Source: Marisediminitalea aggregata (GTDB taxonomy: Bacteria; Pseudomonadota; Gammaproteobacteria; Enterobacterales; Alteromonadaceae). From it: a stretch of DNA of 64,000 nt. This document shows positions 20,385 through 30,472 of this stretch, piece after piece. Made by a program: the position numbers and the translations under genes. The notes below the pieces were generated by a model, which was given only the letters and a program-made list of their open reading frames with translations, was not told where the DNA came from and did not search any database. The stretch lies in the NCBI RefSeq assembly GCF_900129565.1, contig NZ_FQWD01000003.1, positions 62,001 through 126,000 on the forward strand, given 5' to 3'. Positions within the stretch are counted from its first letter, which is position 1. Each line of letters begins with the position of its first letter.

Positions 20385-21797
20385 TTATTTCGACTCAGTA
20401 CGACCATAGCGGTCAGAAAAACGCACAATATCGTCTTCACCTAAATAGGCACCAGACTGCACTTCAATGAGTTCTAATGGAATCTTACCCGGGTTCTCGA
20501 GTGCGTGAACCTCGCCAATCGGAATGTAAACGGATTCATTCTCGGTAACTAACTGGGTATTTTCACCAATAGTCACGCTGGCTGTGCCAGACACCACAAT
20601 CCAGTGTTCGGCGCGATGATGGTGCATTTGAACAGAGAGCTTTTCGCCAGGTTTCACTGTGATACGTTTAACCTGGAAGCGTTCGCCATTGTCGATGGAG
20701 TCATAGCTGCCCCATGGACGGAATACTTCGCGGTGGAACTGGAACTCCGGTCTCTGTTCAGCTTTTAATTTGTTTACGACATTCTTAATGTCCTGAACCT
20801 TGTCTTTGTGAGCAACCATTACAGCATCTTTGGTTTCAACAACAACCACGTCATCCAAACCAACAACCGAAATCAATCGCTCTTCTGCGTTAATATAGCT
20901 GTTGTTCACGCCTTCCAGAATTGCATCACCGACAACGACATTGCCATTGGCGTCTTTTTCGTCTGCGGTTTCCCACAGCGATGACCAACTGCCAACATCT
21001 GACCATCCTGCGTCTAGTGGGATCATGGCCGCATGCTCGGTCTTTTCCATAACTGCGTAATCAATAGAGTCGTCCGGGCAGGTCGCGAAAATTTCAGGAT
21101 CGATACGAATAAAATCCAAATCCTTGCTTTCAGATTCAATGGCTTTTTCACAAATAGCCAGCATCTCCGGGGCATGCTTCTTCAGTTCAGCCAAGTACAC
21201 ACTGGCTTTGAACATAAACATACCGCTGTTCCAAAAATAATTACCGGAAGCCACATAGCTTTCCGCTGTCGCCATATCCGGTTTCTCAACGAATTGTTCA
21301 ACCTTAAGACCATTACCAACAACAGCGCCACTCTTGATATAGCCATAACCAGTATGAGGTTGGTCAGGCACAATACCGAAGGTAACCAGGTGTCCTTCTA
21401 ATGCCAACGCATTTGCTTCAGCCACGGCTTTGTGAAAAGCGGTCTGGTTCTTAATAAGGTGATCCGCAGCAAGGATCAATAAAACCGGGTCTTCATTTGA
21501 TTTGGTTGCATGTAATGCCGCGAGCGCAATTGCGGGGGCGGTATTGCGCCCTACCGGCTCTAATATGATACCACCATGGTCGCCTTGCATCTGACGCAAT
21601 TGTTCGGCCACCAAGAACCGATGGGCATCATTACAAATAACAATAGGTTGCGCAGCTTCAGTGCCGTCCAGACGAGCTAACGTGTCTTGTAGCATGGTTT
21701 TGTCTGAAGTGAGTGCAAGAAATTGCTTTGGCAGTGCTGCTCGGGATTTAGGCCATAAACGACTGCCAGATCCACCGGCTAAAACGACTGGTTTCAT
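20385..21797 (-). CDS. manC: bifunctional mannose-1-phosphate guanylyltransferase / mannose-6-phosphate isomerase
   Basis: Makes GDP-mannose from mannose-1-P and GTP. The C-terminal cupin can also isomerise fructose-6-P to mannose-6-P. It is 470 residues from ATG 21797, which has AGGAA about 7 nt upstream. The N-terminal nucleotidyltransferase starts [16 protein letters not shown] and has [13 protein letters not shown]. The C-terminal cupin carries [18 protein letters not shown] near 415. With manB it forms a two-gene route from fructose-6-P to GDP-mannose, for use in surface polysaccharides made elsewhere. Confidence 0.95.
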   Translation of the reverse strand: MKPVVLAGGSGSRLWPKSRAALPKQFLALTSDKTMLQDTLARLDGTEAAQPIVICNDAHRFLVAEQLRQMQGDHGGIILEPVGRNTAPAIALAALHATKSNEDPVLLILAADHLIKNQTAFHKAVAEANALALEGHLVTFGIVPDQPHTGYGYIKSGAVVGNGLKVEQFVEKPDMATAESYVASGNYFWNSGMFMFKASVYLAELKKHAPEMLAICEKAIESESKDLDFIRIDPEIFATCPDDSIDYAVMEKTEHAAMIPLDAGWSDVGSWSSLWETADEKDANGNVVVGDAILEGVNNSYINAEERLISVVGLDDVVVVETKDAVMVAHKDKVQDIKNVVNKLKAEQRPEFQFHREVFRPWGSYDSIDNGERFQVKRITVKPGEKLSVQMHHHRAEHWIVVSGTASVTIGENTQLVTENESVYIPIGEVHALENPGKIPLELIEVQSGAYLGEDDIVRFSDRYGRTESK

Positions 21798-22016
21798 TTG
21801 AGTTCCTGTTGATATGATGAGGGCTGTCTGCAGCATGCCTGATGTAGAAAAGTCAAACCAACATGCCAACCCTTTTTTAATTCCTGACACCATGTTAATC
21901 AAGGGAGCCAAGCCAATCAACACAAAGCGCCCCTAAAAAGACCACTTTCTGCGAAGTTTTTTATAAAGCGGTGTTTTAGCCGGGTCTATTGACTCTGAGT
22001 GAGTAATTTTCGAGCG

Positions 22017-22043
22017 GATAAAAGCGCTTTATTAAAGCGCTTT
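22017..22043 (-). terminator. terminator after the pirin gene
   Basis: On the minus strand AAAGCGCTT pairs with AAGCGCTTT (9 bp, 4-nt loop), followed by TTATCC, just after the pirin stop. It separates the pirin operon from the manC promoter region. Confidence 0.7.
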
Positions 22044-22057
22044 CGAGAACGGGATAT

Positions 22058-22900
22058 TCAGGCGAGTGTTCCCCGCTGGTAATCGAACAGCGCCTGCTGA
22101 ATCTCAGATTCAGAATTCATAACAAATGGGCCGTATTGTACAATCGGTTCACCAATGGGCTGAGCAGCCACCACAATGGCTTTACCTGCAACCGAAGTAT
22201 CATTGCCGCAGTCCAACGTTACCTGGTTACCGTCGCTAAGCACCGCCAATGTACCTGCATTAATGTTTGTGCCATCCACATCGACCCTGCCTTCATAGCA
22301 GTAAATAAAAGCATTGTGGCCCTGCTGAATAGGAATATCGAAGGTAGTACAAGACTGCCAGTGCACATCGATAAACATTGGAGACACTTTGGCCGTTTTA
22401 ACCGGCCCGTTTACGTTCATCAGTTCACCGGCTAACACCTTTGCACTGGCGTGTGGATTGAGTGCCACTGAAGGCACCTGTTCGGCCGGAATGTCTTGAT
22501 AACCTGGTGCCGACATTTTGTCTTTAGCGGGTAAATTGACCCACAGTTGGAAGCCCTTCAACAACCCGTCGGTTTGTTCAGGCATTTCTTCGTGAATAAT
22601 ACCTCGCCCCGCATTCATCCATTGTATGCCGCCCGTTTCAATCAGACCTTCGTTGCCGACAGAGTCTTTATGTCGCATTTTTCCTTTAAGCATGTAAGTC
22701 ACGGTTTGAAACCCACGATGAGGGTGCGCTGGAAAACCTGCCAGGTATTCATTTGGCTGATCAGAACCAAAGAAATCCAGCATAAGGAAAGGGTCAAGAT
22801 GGCGTAACAACGGCTGCCCAATGATTCGGGTGAGACTTACACCTGCACCGTCCTGCGTGCCGACGCCTTGTACGCGTTGTGCTACCTGTCTGTTTGTCAT
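22058..22900 (-). CDS. pirin family bicupin protein
   Basis: Cytoplasmic double-cupin iron protein of 280 residues; some bacterial pirins (E. coli YhhW) oxygenate quercetin. The N-terminal cupin shows the pirin signature FPAHPHRGFQTVTYMLKG (about 55-72, two His metal ligands) and GGIQWMNAGRGIIHEEMP near 90-107 (His and Glu ligands). The C-terminal cupin begins near 165. It starts 4 bp after the glutathionyl-hydroquinone reductase gene, so the pair forms an operon suggestive of quinone or flavonoid detoxification. Confidence 0.93.
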   Translation of the reverse strand: MTNRQVAQRVQGVGTQDGAGVSLTRIIGQPLLRHLDPFLMLDFFGSDQPNEYLAGFPAHPHRGFQTVTYMLKGKMRHKDSVGNEGLIETGGIQWMNAGRGIIHEEMPEQTDGLLKGFQLWVNLPAKDKMSAPGYQDIPAEQVPSVALNPHASAKVLAGELMNVNGPVKTAKVSPMFIDVHWQSCTTFDIPIQQGHNAFIYCYEGRVDVDGTNINAGTLAVLSDGNQVTLDCGNDTSVAGKAIVVAAQPIGEPIVQYGPFVMNSESEIQQALFDYQRGTLA

Positions 22901-22904
22901 TGCA

Positions 22905-23837
22905 TTACTCCCACAAACTCAGAGACGGCCCAACAGGCACTACCCCCGTCGGATTAATCATTGTATGGCTATAATAATAATGGGTTTTAATATGATCAAA
23001 GTTCACCGTTTCAGCAATTCCCGGCATGCGGAATATCCTTTTCATATAGTCGTAAGTGGCCGGATAGTCCTTAATCTGCTTTAAATTACACTTAAAGTGG
23101 CCGTGGTAAACGGGATCAAAACGAATCAGCGTGGTAAACAACCGGATATCCGCTTCCGTGAAAGTATCACCAACAAGAAAAGCGTGGTTAGACAGCCTTG
23201 ACTCGACCTTGTCCAGGGCAGCAAAAAGCTGAGTAACGGCCTCTTCATAAGCATTTTGCTCTGTTGCAAAGCCAGCTTTGTACACGCCGTTATTGATATC
23301 GTGGTAAACCCATTCGTTCACTGCATCGATCTCGCTGCGCAACGCTGCTGGATAGTAATCATCCTCGTTGCCCGTCACTGTATTAAAGCCGCTGTTAAAA
23401 TAACGAATGATCTCCGCTGATTCATTGTTCACTATTTGTTGAGTATGCGTATCCCATAACACCGGCACTGTGACGCGAGAGGTAATATTGCTATCGACCC
23501 GCTGGTATAACTGATACATGTATTGGTGCTGATAAAGCATATCGCCTGTCGCACCGGGATACGGCAGAAAAGTCCAGCCGTGTTCACGCATTTTAGGATT
23601 AACAACAGAAACTGAAATGTGCGGTGCCAGGCCTTTTAATTCACGCATGATCAGTGTGCGGTGCGCCCAGGGGCAAGCTAAAGACACATAAAGGTGATAC
23701 CGGCCGCTATCCGGTGTAAATTCACTGTTAGAAGATACTTCATTTCGAAACAATGAAGCCTGACGCTTAAACTTACCTTCGTTGCCCTTTGTGTCATACC
23801 AGGTATCGTGCCACCGGCCTTCAACTAACAATCCCAT
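22905..23837 (-). CDS. yqjG: glutathionyl-hydroquinone reductase (Xi-class glutathione transferase)
   Basis: Reduces glutathionyl-hydroquinones to free hydroquinones with glutathione. It is 310 residues, with the thioredoxin-fold active site ACPWAHRTLIMRELKG near 54-69 (catalytic Cys in CPWA) and the Xi-class C-terminal helical region ending in the FDHIKTHYYYSHTMINPTG segment. It is first in a two-gene unit with pirin. The yqjG/ECM4 relationship is clear; the physiological substrate is not known. Confidence 0.93.
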   Translation of the reverse strand: MGLLVEGRWHDTWYDTKGNEGKFKRQASLFRNEVSSNSEFTPDSGRYHLYVSLACPWAHRTLIMRELKGLAPHISVSVVNPKMREHGWTFLPYPGATGDMLYQHQYMYQLYQRVDSNITSRVTVPVLWDTHTQQIVNNESAEIIRYFNSGFNTVTGNEDDYYPAALRSEIDAVNEWVYHDINNGVYKAGFATEQNAYEEAVTQLFAALDKVESRLSNHAFLVGDTFTEADIRLFTTLIRFDPVYHGHFKCNLKQIKDYPATYDYMKRIFRMPGIAETVNFDHIKTHYYYSHTMINPTGVVPVGPSLSLWE

Positions 23838-23925
23838 AATATTCTCCCATAATCATTATTCGTTTATTTCAACATAGTCTACCTTCGTAGCCTTAACGTA
23901 ATACTGGGACCAATTGTTCGATGGA

Positions 23926-25128
23926 TTAGAATATTCTCGACACGATCTCTCTCGCGATGGGAATGGCACTGGTAGCCGCTGGCGAGGGGGCATTGCCAAT
24001 GTGAAGTGACAAGGGAGATGAAATAAATTTAAAGTCGTGGATCAGGTTACCATTTTGGTCAACCGCCTGAGCGCGAATACCAGCGCGATAAGGCAGAAAA
24101 TCTGCGGCCGTGATCCCCGGGCAATAGCGACTCACTAATTTTGCATAATAGGTTTTCGACAACGATGATCTTAATTCACTCATGACTGATTTTCGAAAAC
24201 GCCAAAGTAGCTTCCAAATATCCGCCTTTCCAAAAATATCCAGCCACTGAGATTGTGATGAGATAATGCCTTCGTATACCTCTTTACCTGTCGCCAGAAT
24301 GGCATTTGGCCCAACCGTCGTGTAGCCACCAATCATCTTCGTAAGGTGAACGCCTAAAAACGGCATGGCTGGATCAGGGATTGGATAAATAAGATGCGAT
24401 GCAACCTGATTGTACTTCTCTGTCAGACGATAATATTCTCCGCGAAAAGGCAACATGCGAAAATCACAAGCTAATCCCTGACTACGAATCAATGTATCGC
24501 TGAAAATACCCGCGCAGTTAATCACAAAGCCGCCCTGGAAGATTTTTTCGCCAGCAGGTGAAGATACAACGACGTTTACTGAGTCACTCTGCTCAACAAG
24601 TTGCACCACCTTGTGATTAAATCTTATATCAACAGAGGCGCGAGCTTGTGCCAATTTCAACAAACAGTTCGTCACCGCCTTGTAATCGGTAATACCTGTT
24701 TGCCGCACCAGAAATCCACCTTGAGCGCGTATATTGGGCTCCATTTGACGAATGCGATGTGCCGTTAGCATTTGTGGGGACAACGCATTTTGCTCACAAC
24801 GTGCAAATAGCGCTTCCATTGCCGGCAGTTCAGTGTCTTCAGTAGCGACCAATAACTTGCCGCATTGCTCGTAGGGCAACTGGTATTGCTTGCAAAGTGA
24901 CAATGTTTCTTCCAGGCCTTGCCGGCAAAAGGTCGCTTTATAGCTGCCCGGCGGATAATATACGCCGGCGTGAATAACGCCTGAGTTTCTACCCGTTTGC
25001 TGGCTGGCAGCCTGACTGGCTTTGTCTAACAGAAGTATTTTAGCGCCGGTGCGCTTTTGGCTGAGTTCATTGGCAACTGCCGCACCAATGATACCGGCAC
25101 CAATAATCACAAAATCATACGCAGACAT
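23926..25128 (-). CDS. lhgO: L-2-hydroxyglutarate dehydrogenase/oxidase, FAD-dependent
   Basis: Oxidises L-2-hydroxyglutarate to 2-oxoglutarate, passing electrons to the quinone pool. It is 400 residues from ATG 25128. The dinucleotide fold is DFVIIGAGIIGAAVANELS, followed by GRNSGVIHAGVYYPPGS, which is diagnostic for the LhgO/YgaF family within the DAO superfamily. The C-terminus has HIGNAPSPAATSAIPIA. An upstream in-frame TTG at 25134 exists, and neither start has a good ribosome site. It is a single gene, divergent from tcdA, without the csiD/gab genes found next to it in E. coli. Confidence 0.9.
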   Translation of the reverse strand: MSAYDFVIIGAGIIGAAVANELSQKRTGAKILLLDKASQAASQQTGRNSGVIHAGVYYPPGSYKATFCRQGLEETLSLCKQYQLPYEQCGKLLVATEDTELPAMEALFARCEQNALSPQMLTAHRIRQMEPNIRAQGGFLVRQTGITDYKAVTNCLLKLAQARASVDIRFNHKVVQLVEQSDSVNVVVSSPAGEKIFQGGFVINCAGIFSDTLIRSQGLACDFRMLPFRGEYYRLTEKYNQVASHLIYPIPDPAMPFLGVHLTKMIGGYTTVGPNAILATGKEVYEGIISSQSQWLDIFGKADIWKLLWRFRKSVMSELRSSLSKTYYAKLVSRYCPGITAADFLPYRAGIRAQAVDQNGNLIHDFKFISSPLSLHIGNAPSPAATSAIPIAREIVSRIF

Positions 25129-25210
25129 AGGCAAATCATTGAAAAATGGTAAACTCGGCCCGATAGTACCTGACCGTATTTTCTCTGCAACCCTATCGAA
25201 GGTGTAAAGT

Positions 25211-25984
25211 ATGACCTATCAGTCGCGATTTGGCGGCATTACCCGACTCTACGGAAACGATCGCCAGCAAATAATTGCTAATGCACAAATAGCTGTCATT
25301 GGCATCGGCGGTGTTGGTTCCTGGAGCGCTGAGGCGTTAGCAAGAACAGGTGTTGGCGCCATAACACTGTTCGATCTGGACGATATTTGCGTGACCAACA
25401 CCAATCGGCAAATCCACGCATTAACCAATACTATCGGAGCAGCAAAGGTCGACGTGATGGCTGACCGTATTCGCGATATCAACCCGGATTGTCAAGTGCA
25501 CGTAATAGAAGACTTTGTGACGCCGGACACGGTAATGACCCACCTGGATGGTAATTTTACCGGTGTCATTGAAGCCACGGACTCCGTAACAGCGAAAGCC
25601 AGTATTATTTATTACTGCAAGCGCAATAAAATTCCTGTCGTTACGGTAGGTGGTGCGGGTGGACAGGTAGATCCGACACAGATTACTTGCGGGGATCTGG
25701 CGAAAACCATTCAGGACCCCCTTGCCGCAAAACTCCGAAACCTGTTACGCCGTCAGTATGGATTTTCAAAGAACCCCAAACGAAAATTCGGTATCGACTG
25801 CGTTTATTCAACCGAACAGCTTCGTTACCCGCAACCAGACGGTTCCGTGTGTTTCAATAAATCCATGGAAGATGGCAGTACGCGTTTAGACTGCGCCTCT
25901 GGCTTTGGTGCATCGGTCGCAGTAACGGCAAGTTTCGGTATGATCGCCGCTGCCAGGCTGATAAATAAGTTAACCGGGGTATAG
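25211..25984 (+). CDS. tcdA: tRNA threonylcarbamoyladenosine dehydratase
   Basis: E1-like ATP-dependent enzyme that cyclises t6A to ct6A at position 37 of ANN-decoding tRNAs (formerly CsdL/YgdL). It is 257 residues. The adenylation fold has VIGIGGVGSWSAEALARTG near 29-47 and FDLDDICVTNTNRQIHA. Further on are VTVGGAGGQVDPTQI and the basic RRQYGFSKNPKRKFGI stretch. It stands alone, 82 bp after divergent lhgO; in many relatives csdE/csdA neighbours are present, but not here. Confidence 0.95.
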   Translation: MTYQSRFGGITRLYGNDRQQIIANAQIAVIGIGGVGSWSAEALARTGVGAITLFDLDDICVTNTNRQIHALTNTIGAAKVDVMADRIRDINPDCQVHVIEDFVTPDTVMTHLDGNFTGVIEATDSVTAKASIIYYCKRNKIPVVTVGGAGGQVDPTQITCGDLAKTIQDPLAAKLRNLLRRQYGFSKNPKRKFGIDCVYSTEQLRYPQPDGSVCFNKSMEDGSTRLDCASGFGASVAVTASFGMIAAARLINKLTGV

Positions 25985-26065
25985 AAACTCGACATTTCGT
26001 CGCCTGTCACGCACAATCAATAAATAATAGAAAAGCGGAACGAAATAAATAAAGGAAAACCGCGG

Positions 26066-26473
26066 ATGAAACAACAAGAATTAGAAACACTTATGACGGA
26101 AAGTGCACAGGATGCCGTCGGAACAAGTCATGAAATTTTTCAGATTGAACTGGATTACAGTGCCGACAGCATCGCACTTGTAGACGACCTGTTATTGGCG
26201 TTTGTTGCTCAGTATCACGACCAGGCCCTTGAAGACGAAGCTGTGTTCACACTTTGCAATATATATGGCGCTTACATTGGTGAGGTCATGCGGGCTTTGG
26301 TCGGTGGCCAGTGGCGTTACGACACTTCCGATGAATCAGCCCCTTTCGTAGTGTTGGATGTAGGTGAATATTCCTACGCGTTTGCCGGCATATGTTACGA
26401 ACGCCTGGTAAACGACAGTGCGGTTTCAGTCAAAGCCTACTTTGATCAGGCGATTGCTAACAACACACAATAA
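26066..26473 (+). CDS. small acidic hypothetical protein (DUF3806-like?)
   Basis: A 135-residue soluble, strongly acidic protein with no signal peptide or membrane helix. A GGAAAACC ribosome site precedes the ATG. The segment LCNIYGAYIGEVMRALVGG near 73-91 followed by WRYD and VLDVGEYSYAFAGICYERL resembles the DUF3806 type of domain, in which a helix is followed by an aromatic-rich strand. I am not sure of this assignment. Its neighbour downstream is convergent. No function can be given. Confidence 0.75.
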   Translation: MKQQELETLMTESAQDAVGTSHEIFQIELDYSADSIALVDDLLLAFVAQYHDQALEDEAVFTLCNIYGAYIGEVMRALVGGQWRYDTSDESAPFVVLDVGEYSYAFAGICYERLVNDSAVSVKAYFDQAIANNTQ

Positions 26474-26503
26474 CTTCTTTAGACCTGGCGTTACCCGGCC
26501 AGT

Positions 26504-27001
26504 TTACTTCGAGGATGACGGCGTTACTGCTTCAGGTAACCGCCGCCAGTCTTCGATCATGATCTGCAAATACTGACTTTTCACTAACATGTAAGCCATT
26601 ACACACAGCGCAATGAAAATCGAGCCGTAATACACATTAAACTGCCCGCCCATTTTCACTGTCAGCATGCCCATAACGGTTACCTGACAGCCAATGCCCA
26701 ACCAGCACAAAGGCTTAAGCCATTTACGCCAGGTTAGTCTTTGCTTTTTCCATAACACGCTGCGGAAACTCGTCAATAAAAAGGCAATTGCAAAAGGCAT
26801 CGCAGCCAGAACTTGCCAAACCAGCCAGTGGCTGTGCACAAAAATAAGCTTGAAAAGCGTATCTGCTTCGCCTGGCAACGCGCTAATCATCAATATCAAC
26901 AGGACATCACGTGCACCAAATGCCAATAGTCCGTACCACCAGGTTGGCGGCAGGACGACACCGGCCTCGTCGTAACAATGAAGGGGCAACGCTAAACGCA
27001 A
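26504..27001 (-). CDS. DUF2919 family inner-membrane protein (YfeZ-like)
   Basis: A 165-residue protein with four predicted helices (about 23-43, 57-80, 92-112 and 120-142). The N-terminus MRLALPLHCYDEAGVVLPPTWWYG matches DUF2919/YfeZ proteins, which have unknown function. The start is TTG with AGGGT 8 nt upstream and no ATG in range. It follows the GNAT acetyltransferase gene by 4 bp and is probably co-transcribed with it. Confidence 0.78.
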   Translation of the reverse strand: MRLALPLHCYDEAGVVLPPTWWYGLLAFGARDVLLILMISALPGEADTLFKLIFVHSHWLVWQVLAAMPFAIAFLLTSFRSVLWKKQRLTWRKWLKPLCWLGIGCQVTVMGMLTVKMGGQFNVYYGSIFIALCVMAYMLVKSQYLQIMIEDWRRLPEAVTPSSSK

Positions 27002-27005
27002 GTCT

Positions 27006-27443
27006 TTACCCTATCGCTTTAGAAAAGTGAAAACTGGCAATGGGCATACCATGGGAGAAATAGAAACCATGTGCCCGGGTTCGCTGAGTACCCGAATCCA
27101 GATGTAATGATTCACACCCCAGCGATTCTGCATGTTGCTGACACGCAGTTAGTAACCTGTCGCCAATACCCTGCCCCCGACAAACTTCATCCACCACCAG
27201 ATCATCGATGTACATGTGTTTGCCCCAGGCCAGTTTTTGTCCGACAACAAACCCGGCAACTCCTACGACAACACCGTCCACACTAGCAATCGCAAGTCGG
27301 TAACCGGCCTGCCACTGTTGTTGAATTGCTCTATTTAATTCTTCAATTGTGAACTGAGGGCGCAAGTGCTGCATGACGCGGCTGACGTCCGTCAATACGA
27401 CATCGTCAAGCGACTCCGGAATACGGCATTGAACAGAAGACAA
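27006..27443 (-). CDS. GNAT family N-acetyltransferase
   Basis: A 145-residue GNAT-fold acyltransferase; the acceptor is unknown. Motif A reads DDLVVDEVCRGQGIGDRLL near 86-104, with the pyrophosphate-binding R-x-x-G-x-G for acetyl-CoA. C-terminal LHLDSGTQRTRAHGFYFSHG is the usual beta6-alpha4 segment. The start is TTG at 27443, supported by AAGGAT 6 nt upstream. It is read away from rimO, whose promoter overlaps its 5' end. Confidence 0.88.
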   Translation of the reverse strand: MSSVQCRIPESLDDVVLTDVSRVMQHLRPQFTIEELNRAIQQQWQAGYRLAIASVDGVVVGVAGFVVGQKLAWGKHMYIDDLVVDEVCRGQGIGDRLLTACQQHAESLGCESLHLDSGTQRTRAHGFYFSHGMPIASFHFSKAIG

Positions 27444-27478
27444 ATCGATATCCTTCGTAGGTTTTTAACAGAGAAATT

Positions 27479-27487
27479 TGCTATACT
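27479..27487 (+). promoter_or_regulatory. extended -10 promoter of rimO
   Basis: TGCTATACT combines the TGn extension with a near-consensus -10, about 45 bp before the rimO ATG. No good -35 is present, as is usual for extended -10 promoters. Confidence 0.55.
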
Positions 27488-27531
27488 TCGCGCTTTGTAG
27501 CTTACCAAAGATATCCAGAAAGCCAATCTTT

Positions 27532-28980
27532 ATGACCGTTGAAAAATTTGACCCGAAACAGACAACCACACTGGATGCGCCAAAAACCGTGCTCAAAGAA
27601 GCCGCCGCATCGACTCAGACTGGCAATGCACAGTCGCGCATTGGGTTTGTTTCATTAGGCTGCCCGAAAAACCTGGTAGATTCAGAACGCATCCTTACTC
27701 AGCTTCGCACTGAAGGCTATGATGTAGTACCTACCTACAACGATGCAGATCTTGTAATTGTAAACACCTGTGGTTTCATTGATGCCGCCGTTCAGGAATC
27801 ACTGGACACCATTGGTGAAGCATTGAAAGAAAACGGCAAAGTAATCGTAACGGGTTGCCTGGGTATCAAGGAAGACGAAATTCGCGAAGTGCACCCGAAT
27901 GTGCTGGCAATCACCGGCCCGCACGCCTACGAAGAAGTCGTCAATCAGGTCCACGATCACCTGCCAAAACCTGGCCACAACCCCTTTGAGCACCTGATTC
28001 CGGACCACGGCGTTAAATTAACGCCGCGTCATTATGCCTATTTAAAAATTTCTGAAGGCTGTAATCACCGCTGTACATTCTGTATTATCCCCTCGATGCG
28101 AGGCGATTTAGTGAGCCGCCCTATTGGTGAAATCCTGGACGAAGCCAAGCGCCTTAAAAATGCCGGGGTAAACGAGTTGCTGGTTATTTCACAGGACACC
28201 AGTGCTTACGGTATTGATGTTAAGCACCGTACGGGCTTCTGGGATGGCATGCCGGTAAAAACTCACCTGTTGCAACTGTGTCAAAAACTCGGAGAGATGG
28301 GCATGTGGGTACGCCTGCACTATGTCTACCCTTACCCACATGTTGATGACCTGATCCCACTGATGAACGAAGGGAAAATTCTGCCGTATCTGGATATTCC
28401 TTTCCAGCATGCGAACAAACGTATTCTGAAGTTAATGAAGCGACCAGGCAGTGCTGAACGCACGCTCGACCGCATCAAAAAATGGCGTGAACAATGCCCG
28501 CAACTTATCATTCGTTCAACGTTCATCGTGGGCTTTCCGGGCGAAACTGAAGCTGAATTTGAAGAGTTACTGGACTTTATTCGAGAAGCAGAATTGGATC
28601 GCGTGGGATGCTTTGCCTATTCACCGGTTGAAGGTGCGGTTGCAAACGACTTGCCCGATCCGGTCGACGAAAAGGTTAAACAGCAGCGACTTGAGCGCTT
28701 TATGGCGGTGCAAAGCGAAATCAGCGCAGCGCGTCTTAAGGCCCGCGTCGGTCAGGAATACCAAATCGTCATTGACTCTGTGGATGCAGAAGGCGCAGTA
28801 GGACGCTGCTATGCCGATGCGCCGGAAGTCGATGGTGTCGTGCATTTAAATGGGGTTTACGATGTGAAACCTGGCCAACGGGTCTGGGCAGAAGTTATTC
28901 ACACCAATGAGCATGATATGTGGGCTGTGATGTCTGAAGAACAAGACGAAGAGCCAGCAGAAGAAAGCGACACAGAATAA
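27532..28980 (+). CDS. rimO: ribosomal protein S12 methylthiotransferase
   Basis: Radical SAM enzyme that adds a methylthio group to an Asp of ribosomal protein S12. It is 482 residues from ATG 27532 against about 441 for E. coli. The difference lies in an N-terminal extension of about 30 residues and an acidic tail rich in Glu and Asp. The N-terminal domain has [19 protein letters not shown]. The radical SAM cluster is C177-x3-C181-x2-C184 in [11 protein letters not shown]-terminal TRAM domain is present. The upstream start at 27478 has no ribosome site. Confidence 0.96.
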   Translation: MTVEKFDPKQTTTLDAPKTVLKEAAASTQTGNAQSRIGFVSLGCPKNLVDSERILTQLRTEGYDVVPTYNDADLVIVNTCGFIDAAVQESLDTIGEALKENGKVIVTGCLGIKEDEIREVHPNVLAITGPHAYEEVVNQVHDHLPKPGHNPFEHLIPDHGVKLTPRHYAYLKISEGCNHRCTFCIIPSMRGDLVSRPIGEILDEAKRLKNAGVNELLVISQDTSAYGIDVKHRTGFWDGMPVKTHLLQLCQKLGEMGMWVRLHYVYPYPHVDDLIPLMNEGKILPYLDIPFQHANKRILKLMKRPGSAERTLDRIKKWREQCPQLIIRSTFIVGFPGETEAEFEELLDFIREAELDRVGCFAYSPVEGAVANDLPDPVDEKVKQQRLERFMAVQSEISAARLKARVGQEYQIVIDSVDAEGAVGRCYADAPEVDGVVHLNGVYDVKPGQRVWAEVIHTNEHDMWAVMSEEQDEEPAEESDTE

Positions 28981-29002
28981 GCGTTATCTGCTCCAGGATC
29001 TT

Positions 29003-29037
29003 AAAAACCGCCAGTGCATCTTGCCTGGCGGTTTTTT
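29003..29037. terminator. bidirectional terminator between rimO and the SDR gene
   Basis: AAAAACCGCCAG pairs with CTGGCGGTTTTTT around a 10-nt loop between two convergent genes, with A and T runs on both sides. Confidence 0.9.
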
Positions 29038-29040
29038 GAT

Positions 29041-29700
29041 TTACCAGGGCAACTCATCACCATTGGCATGTATGAATTTACCCGCCGTCTCGACAGACAG
29101 CGCTTCGATTCGGGCGATTAGGCGTGATGCCGCAGTTGCCGCATCGACGTCTCCCTGCCCACCAACCATATCGGTTTGCACGAAGCCGGGGTGAAATAAA
29201 CCCACCGCGACACCACGTGGCGCCAAATCCCTTGCCATTGATACACCAGCCGCATTCAGCGCAGCCTTACTCATACGATAACCGTAATAACCGCCGGAAC
29301 CATTGTCTGCCATCGAGCCCATTCGACTGGTAATGAGCGCGACCTTTGCGCCAGCCTGCAGGTTTTCAAGCAAGCACTGCGTTACCAATAATGGTCCCAT
29401 TGCGTTCACTCTGAACTGATAGTCGATGGTATTGGGCTGCCACTCGTCTATACGCTCGTTCGCTAACACCCCTGCGTTATTGATTAGCAAATCAATACTG
29501 ACGTCCTTCAGCGCCGATAAACTACCGGGCAAGGTGTCTGGATTACCCACATCGACGCCATCGATGACTGTTGCTCCGCTATCAGCCAGCGCGTCAGACA
29601 CATTACGGCACAAGCCATAAACACGATGGCCGGCTGCGACAAATTGTTGCGTCATGGCCAATCCAATACCACGGTTCGCACCTGTGATCACGACATTCAT
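29041..29700 (-). CDS. short-chain dehydrogenase/reductase, sniffer/CsgA-like
   Basis: A 219-residue NAD(P)-dependent oxidoreductase. The nucleotide-binding motif is TGANRGIGLAMTQQF near 7-21, with NNAG near 84. The catalytic Ser lies in ALITSRMGSM and the YxxxK in YGYRMSKAALNA near 150. This fits the SDR subgroup with C-factor/sniffer proteins; the substrate is unknown. It lies 13 bp after kdsB and may be read as the last gene of the lipid A cluster, though it has no evident part in that pathway. Confidence 0.88.
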   Translation of the reverse strand: MNVVITGANRGIGLAMTQQFVAAGHRVYGLCRNVSDALADSGATVIDGVDVGNPDTLPGSLSALKDVSIDLLINNAGVLANERIDEWQPNTIDYQFRVNAMGPLLVTQCLLENLQAGAKVALITSRMGSMADNGSGGYYGYRMSKAALNAAGVSMARDLAPRGVAVGLFHPGFVQTDMVGGQGDVDAATAASRLIARIEALSVETAGKFIHANGDELPW

Positions 29701-29713
29701 AGTTATCTCCTGA

Positions 29714-30469
29714 TTACGTTGCGTTGAGTGATGTAAGCAGCGTCGCTAAATCTTCCGGCGTATCGATACCCACTGGTGGCGGACATTTAGCTAATGCCAC
29801 GTGAATAGCATCGTCATACCACAATGCCCGTAGTTGCTCCAATGACTCAATATGCTCAAGGGCAGACGGCTGATAACTCACATATTGCTTGATGTATTGC
29901 GCCCGGTAGGCATACAAGCCTATGTGCCTGCGGTAAAGCGTCGGGTCTACCGACACCGGCTCAGCCATCATAGTATCCCGGGCAAACGGAATGGCTGAAC
30001 GACTGAAATACATGGCACGCCCGCTTGCTGAAGCCACGACTTTTACCACGTTAGGATTTAACACGTCAGCGGGTGAATGTAACTCTGTACACAGCGTCGA
30101 CATTTGCCAGCTTTCGCTAGCCGCCAGGTTTTCAGCTACCTGTTTAATATTATCAGCCGGCACAAAAGGCTCATCCCCTTGCACATTAACGACGATTTCT
30201 TCGTCAGCGATGCCTTTCGTGCGCACAACTTCAGCAATACGTTCAGTGCCGGACGTGTGCGCCGTATCAGTCATAACCACCTCAGCAAACTCTCCGGCAA
30301 CAGATGCAATACGATTGTCATCGGTCGCCACAATGACCGCACTTGCACCCGCTTCCTGCGCACGCTCAACCACATGCTGAATCATTGGTTTACCCTTGAT
30401 ATCAACCAAAGGCTTGCCAGGAAAACGCGATGACTGATACCGGGCCGGGATCACTACCGTAAATGCCAT
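29714..30469 (-). CDS. kdsB: CMP-Kdo synthetase (3-deoxy-manno-octulosonate cytidylyltransferase)
   Basis: Activates Kdo with CTP to CMP-Kdo for the inner core of lipopolysaccharide. It is 251 residues, of usual length. The nucleotide-binding start is VVIPARYQSSRFPGKPLVDI, followed by IVATDDNRIASV, VNVQGDEPFVP and YRRHIGLYAYRA. It follows the ycaR homologue by 3 bp in the conserved order msbA-lpxK-ycaR-kdsB. Confidence 0.97.
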   Translation of the reverse strand: MAFTVVIPARYQSSRFPGKPLVDIKGKPMIQHVVERAQEAGASAVIVATDDNRIASVAGEFAEVVMTDTAHTSGTERIAEVVRTKGIADEEIVVNVQGDEPFVPADNIKQVAENLAASESWQMSTLCTELHSPADVLNPNVVKVVASASGRAMYFSRSAIPFARDTMMAEPVSVDPTLYRRHIGLYAYRAQYIKQYVSYQPSALEHIESLEQLRALWYDDAIHVALAKCPPPVGIDTPEDLATLLTSLNAT

Positions 30470-30472
30470 GAA

